DNA of 64,000 nt, from positions 32,283,437-32,347,436 of the forward strand of contig NC_059500.1 in NCBI RefSeq assembly GCF_018139145.2. The letters are read 5' to 3'. Within the stretch, counting starts at the first letter, position 1, and every line of letters begins with the position of its first letter. Position numbers and translations under genes: made by a program. Of this stretch, positions 61,501 through 64,000 are shown in pieces. The notes under the pieces are model-generated. The model had not been told where the DNA came from. It saw only the letters and a program-made list of their open reading frames with translations, and searched no databases. Source of the DNA: Gymnogyps californianus. Taxonomy: Eukaryota > Chordata > Aves > Accipitriformes > Cathartidae.

Positions 61501-64000
61501 CCACCTCCCCCACCACCACCCCCAGATCTCGCTACTGAACTCTACTATTGCAAACACTGTTCATACAGCAACCGCTCAGTTGTGGGAGTGCTTGTCCACT
61601 ACCAGAAAAGGCACCCAGAGATAAAGGTCACTGCCAAATATATCAGACAGGCACCCCCCACTGCAGCGATGATGAGGGCTGGTGAGTTGCCACCTGGTAT
61701 TCAGAGGCCACCAGTGTCAATGCAGCAGTTGAGCCGGGGTGGATCTGAGACTTCTGTGAATCCTCCTGAGAATGAAATGTTCTTCTGCCAACACTGTGAT
61801 TATGGAAATCGGACCGTGAAAGGCGTGCTCATTCATTATCAAAAGAAGCATCGTGACTTCAAAGCTAACGCAGATGTGATTAGGCAGCATACAGCCACCA
61901 TTAGAAGCCTTTGTGATCGCAGCCAGAAGAAATCAACTGGCAGCGTGCCTGCTCACACCTCTAGCACCGAACGGGACAAGTCAAAGCTGAGAGCCCTCAA
62001 ATGCAGGCAGTGTAGCTACACATCACCTTACTTCTATGCGTTGAGGAAGCATATTAAGAAAGACCACCCGAATCTGAAGGCCACGGTCACATCCATTCTG
62101 AGATGGGCATTTTTGGATGGCTTGATAGAAGCTGGTTATCACTGTGAATGGTGCATTTATTCACACACAGAGCCAAGTGGTTTGCTTGTGCATTACCAAA
62201 GGAGACATCCCGAGCATTATGTTGACTATACGTATATGGCAACTAAACTCTGGGCAGGTCCCGATCCTTCCCCTCCTGCCCTGGTGATGCCAACAGAGAT
62301 AAAGACGTATAAATGCAGAGACTGCATTTTTGAAGCATCTTCCATTTGGGATATTACTAATCACTACCAAGCATTTCACCCTTGGGCCATGAATGGAGAT
62401 GAATCGGTGTTGTTAGATATCATTAAGGAGAAAGATGCTGCTGAGAAATCCATCCCGCAGCCTGATGAAGCTGGGGCCAGGATGGATTCTGAAAACCAGA
62501 TAACAACATCACAGATGGATCAGGATGCAGAATGTGCAGAGGATCCCAGCCTTTCCCAGGAAAAAACTGTCCAGCTGGCTTCTGCAAACCCTGCCATCTC
62601 CTCCACTCCATATCAGTGTACAGTTTGCCAGTCTGAGTACAACAACTTGCATGGCCTCCTGACACATTATGGCAAAAAGCATCCTGGCATGAAAGTGAAA
62701 GCTGCAGACTTTGCTCAGGATATAGACATTAACCCAGGGGCTGTATATAAATGCAGACATTGCCCATACATTAATACACGTATTCATGGCGTTCTCACAC
62801 ACTACCAGAAACGGCACCCATCAATAAAGGTCACTGCTGAAGACTTTGTGCATGACGTGGAGCAGTCAAATGATATTGCGCAGAATGACGTGGAAGAAAC
62901 AAGTAGGATTTTCAAGCAAGGCTATGGTGCTTATCGGTGCAAACTCTGCCCTTACACCCATGGAACACTTGAGAAGCTGAAAATTCACTATGAGAAATAC
63001 CACAATCAACCTGAATTTGATGTTTTTGCCCAGTCACCACCAAAGGTGTCTGCCTCAGTGGAGCCAGACATGGTGACTGAAATCAAGGCCTCCCCAGAAA
63101 TTGCTGCTGAGGATGTTGGAGAAGTCCCTGTGCCAGCACCTCATTTCTCCAGTTCTCATTTAGTGTCTCACACAGTTTTCCGGTGTCAGCTCTGCAAATA
63201 CTTCTGTTCCACCCGGAAGGGGATAGCTAGGCACTACCGCATCAAACATAACAACGTCCGGGCACAGCCAGAGGGCAAGAACAACCTCTTCAAATGTGCT
63301 TTGTGTTCGTACACCAACCCTATCCGCAAAGGGCTTGCGGCACACTACCAGAAAAGACATGACATCGATGCTTACTACACTCACTGCTTAGCAGCCTCCA
63401 GGACGGTAAGCGACAAACCCAATAAAGTGATCATTCCATCTCCTCCTAAGGATGACACTCCTCAGTTAAGTGAGGAGCTGAGGAGGGCTGTAGAGAAGAA
63501 GAAATGCTCGCTTTGTTCCTTCCAGTCCTTCAGCAAAAAGGGTATTGTGTCCCACTACATGAAGCGTCACCCTGGTGTCTTCCCTAAGAAGCAGCATGCG
63601 AGCAAGCTTGGGGGTTACTTCACTGCCGTGTATGCTGATGAGCATGAAAAGCCAACTCCAGCTGAGGAGAGGAATGACTTTGAAAAGCCTGAGGTGGAGA
63701 CTGAGGCTCAGGAAATTGAGTGGCTTCCCTTCAGGTGTGTAAAATGTTTCAAGCTGTCCTTTAGCACAGCAGAGCTGCTGTGCATGCATTACACCGACCA
63801 CCACAGCAAGGATTTGAAGAGGGACTTTACCATATTGGGAAGCGGCACCCGCTCTCAGAACCCTGTCTACCAGTGCAAGCACTGTGATACAAAATTGCAT
63901 AGCACGGCAGAGCTGACCGCACACTTGAATGGTCACAACGAGGAATTCCAGAAGCGTGCCAAACGTCAGGAAAGGAGGAAGCAGCTTTTGAGCAAGCAGA
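58550..64000 (+). CDS. ZNF462: ZNF462 giant exon 3 (residues 74 to at least 1890, 3' partial)
   Basis: One uninterrupted frame (codons in register from 58,552) running off the window, as expected for the very large third exon of this gene. It holds 23 C2H2 fingers with first cysteines at residues 111, 165, 246, 443, 474, 561, 802, 845, 884, 989, 1074, 1153, 1225, 1272, 1329, 1430, 1475, 1537, 1619, 1656, 1726, 1803 and 1849. Most are C-x2-C-x12-H-x4-H. Those at 474 and 1849 use H-x3-H, and the one at 1803 has 13 residues before the first histidine. Fingers are widely spaced rather than KRAB-type tandem arrays. Other landmarks are Q8 at 542-549, PLDLS at 642-646, an acidic stretch at about 679-701, P9 at 1057-1065 and a basic KRAKRQERRK cluster at 1875-1884. 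Many fingers end HYQ(K/R)xHP. The protein probably acts in the nucleus as a DNA- or chromatin-binding regulator. About a quarter of the protein, judged by the human length, lies beyond the window. Confidence 0.97.
59953..59976 (+). repeat. ZNF462: polyglutamine tract (Q8) in ZNF462
   Basis: Eight mixed CAG/CAA codons, residues 542-549, in a Q/P/H-rich linker between the fingers starting at C474 and C561. The CAA interruptions should keep the tract stable in length. Confidence 0.95.
60253..60288 (+). other. ZNF462: PLDLS motif with adjacent basic cluster
   Basis: Residues 642-646 read PLDLS, the core P-x-D-L-S recognition motif for the co-repressors CtBP1/2. It is followed directly by PVKKRTR (647-653), a likely nuclear localisation signal that could also modulate CtBP binding. 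The motif lies in a finger-free region between residues 583 and 801. Motif presence is seen; binding is inferred. Confidence 0.6.
60364..60432 (+). other. ZNF462: acidic low-complexity segment of ZNF462
   Basis: Residues 679-701 are dominated by glutamate and aspartate. It lies after the PLDLS/basic cluster and before a second acidic patch at about 746-757. Such segments are typical of chromatin-associated proteins and may contact histones or mimic nucleic acid. No specific function can be read from it. Confidence 0.8.
61498..61524 (+). repeat. ZNF462: polyproline tract (P9) in ZNF462
   Basis: Nine consecutive proline codons (CCT/CCA/CCC/CCG-type mix), residues 1057-1065, directly before the finger at C1074. 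A possible ligand for SH3, WW or EVH1 domains, or simply a flexible spacer. Confidence 0.95.

Noticed and set aside
63466..63936. 156-codon minus-strand frame and other antisense frames across 58.9-63.9 kb
   Set aside because: Shadows of the ZNF462 exon 3 reading frame, which accounts for the codon structure and zinc-finger periodicity.
1..64000. Search for CRISPR arrays, operons, bacterial insertion sequences, prophage or plasmid features
   Set aside because: The introns, CpG island, MIR and CR1 elements and C2H2 gene show vertebrate nuclear DNA. No regularly spaced repeats or prokaryotic gene organisation exist.

Overview
This is a 64 kb stretch of vertebrate, almost certainly avian, nuclear DNA. 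It carries the promoter region and 5' three-quarters of the coding sequence of one gene on the + strand, ZNF462 (zinc finger protein 462). The bird call rests on three things. A minus-strand CR1 LINE 3' end (53141-53395) has the typical avian CR1 octamer tail and reverse-transcriptase C-terminus. Interspersed repeats are otherwise very sparse. The zinc-finger protein is vertebrate-type and split by GT/AG introns. From general knowledge, human ZNF462 lies at 9q31 and the matching chicken block is on chromosome Z, so a Z-chromosome origin is plausible but unproven here.

Layout. 1-13,980 is AT-rich flanking DNA with no convincing gene; it holds a roughly 0.5 kb pyrimidine pentanucleotide satellite at 8.51-9.02 kb, a 25-G run at 11.6 kb, a cluster of ATTA motifs near 7.5 kb and two very weak immunoglobulin-V-like relics at 6.3 and 7.1 kb. 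13.98-19.15 kb is the regulatory head of the gene: a CpG-rich island (about 14.05-14.96 kb), several C/T tracts and, around 17.4 kb, a switch from C/T-rich to G/A-rich sequence that I read as the likely first, non-coding exon. Candidate splice donors lie at 17,690 and 19,152. 19-57.7 kb is a long first intron holding one MIR fragment (43.1 kb), the CR1 copy, a GC-rich block beside it and homopolymer runs. Coding exon 2 is 57,695-57,946, intron 2 is 603 bp, and the giant exon 3 opens at 58,550 and stays open to the window edge.

The visible ZNF462 reading frame is 1,890 complete codons plus one base (human protein about 2,500 residues, from memory). I traced 24 C2H2 fingers through it, plus Q, P and acidic tracts, a PLDLS motif of the CtBP-binding type next to a basic cluster, and a repeated finger-plus-linker module ending in HYQ(K/R)xHP. 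The 3' quarter of the gene lies outside the window.

I found no evidence of a new multi-gene system. The most checkable novelties are regulatory: an ATG-TAA start-stop element 18 bases upstream of the ZNF462 ATG, CTCF-like sites near the promoter and beside the CR1, and large H-DNA-prone mirror repeats.
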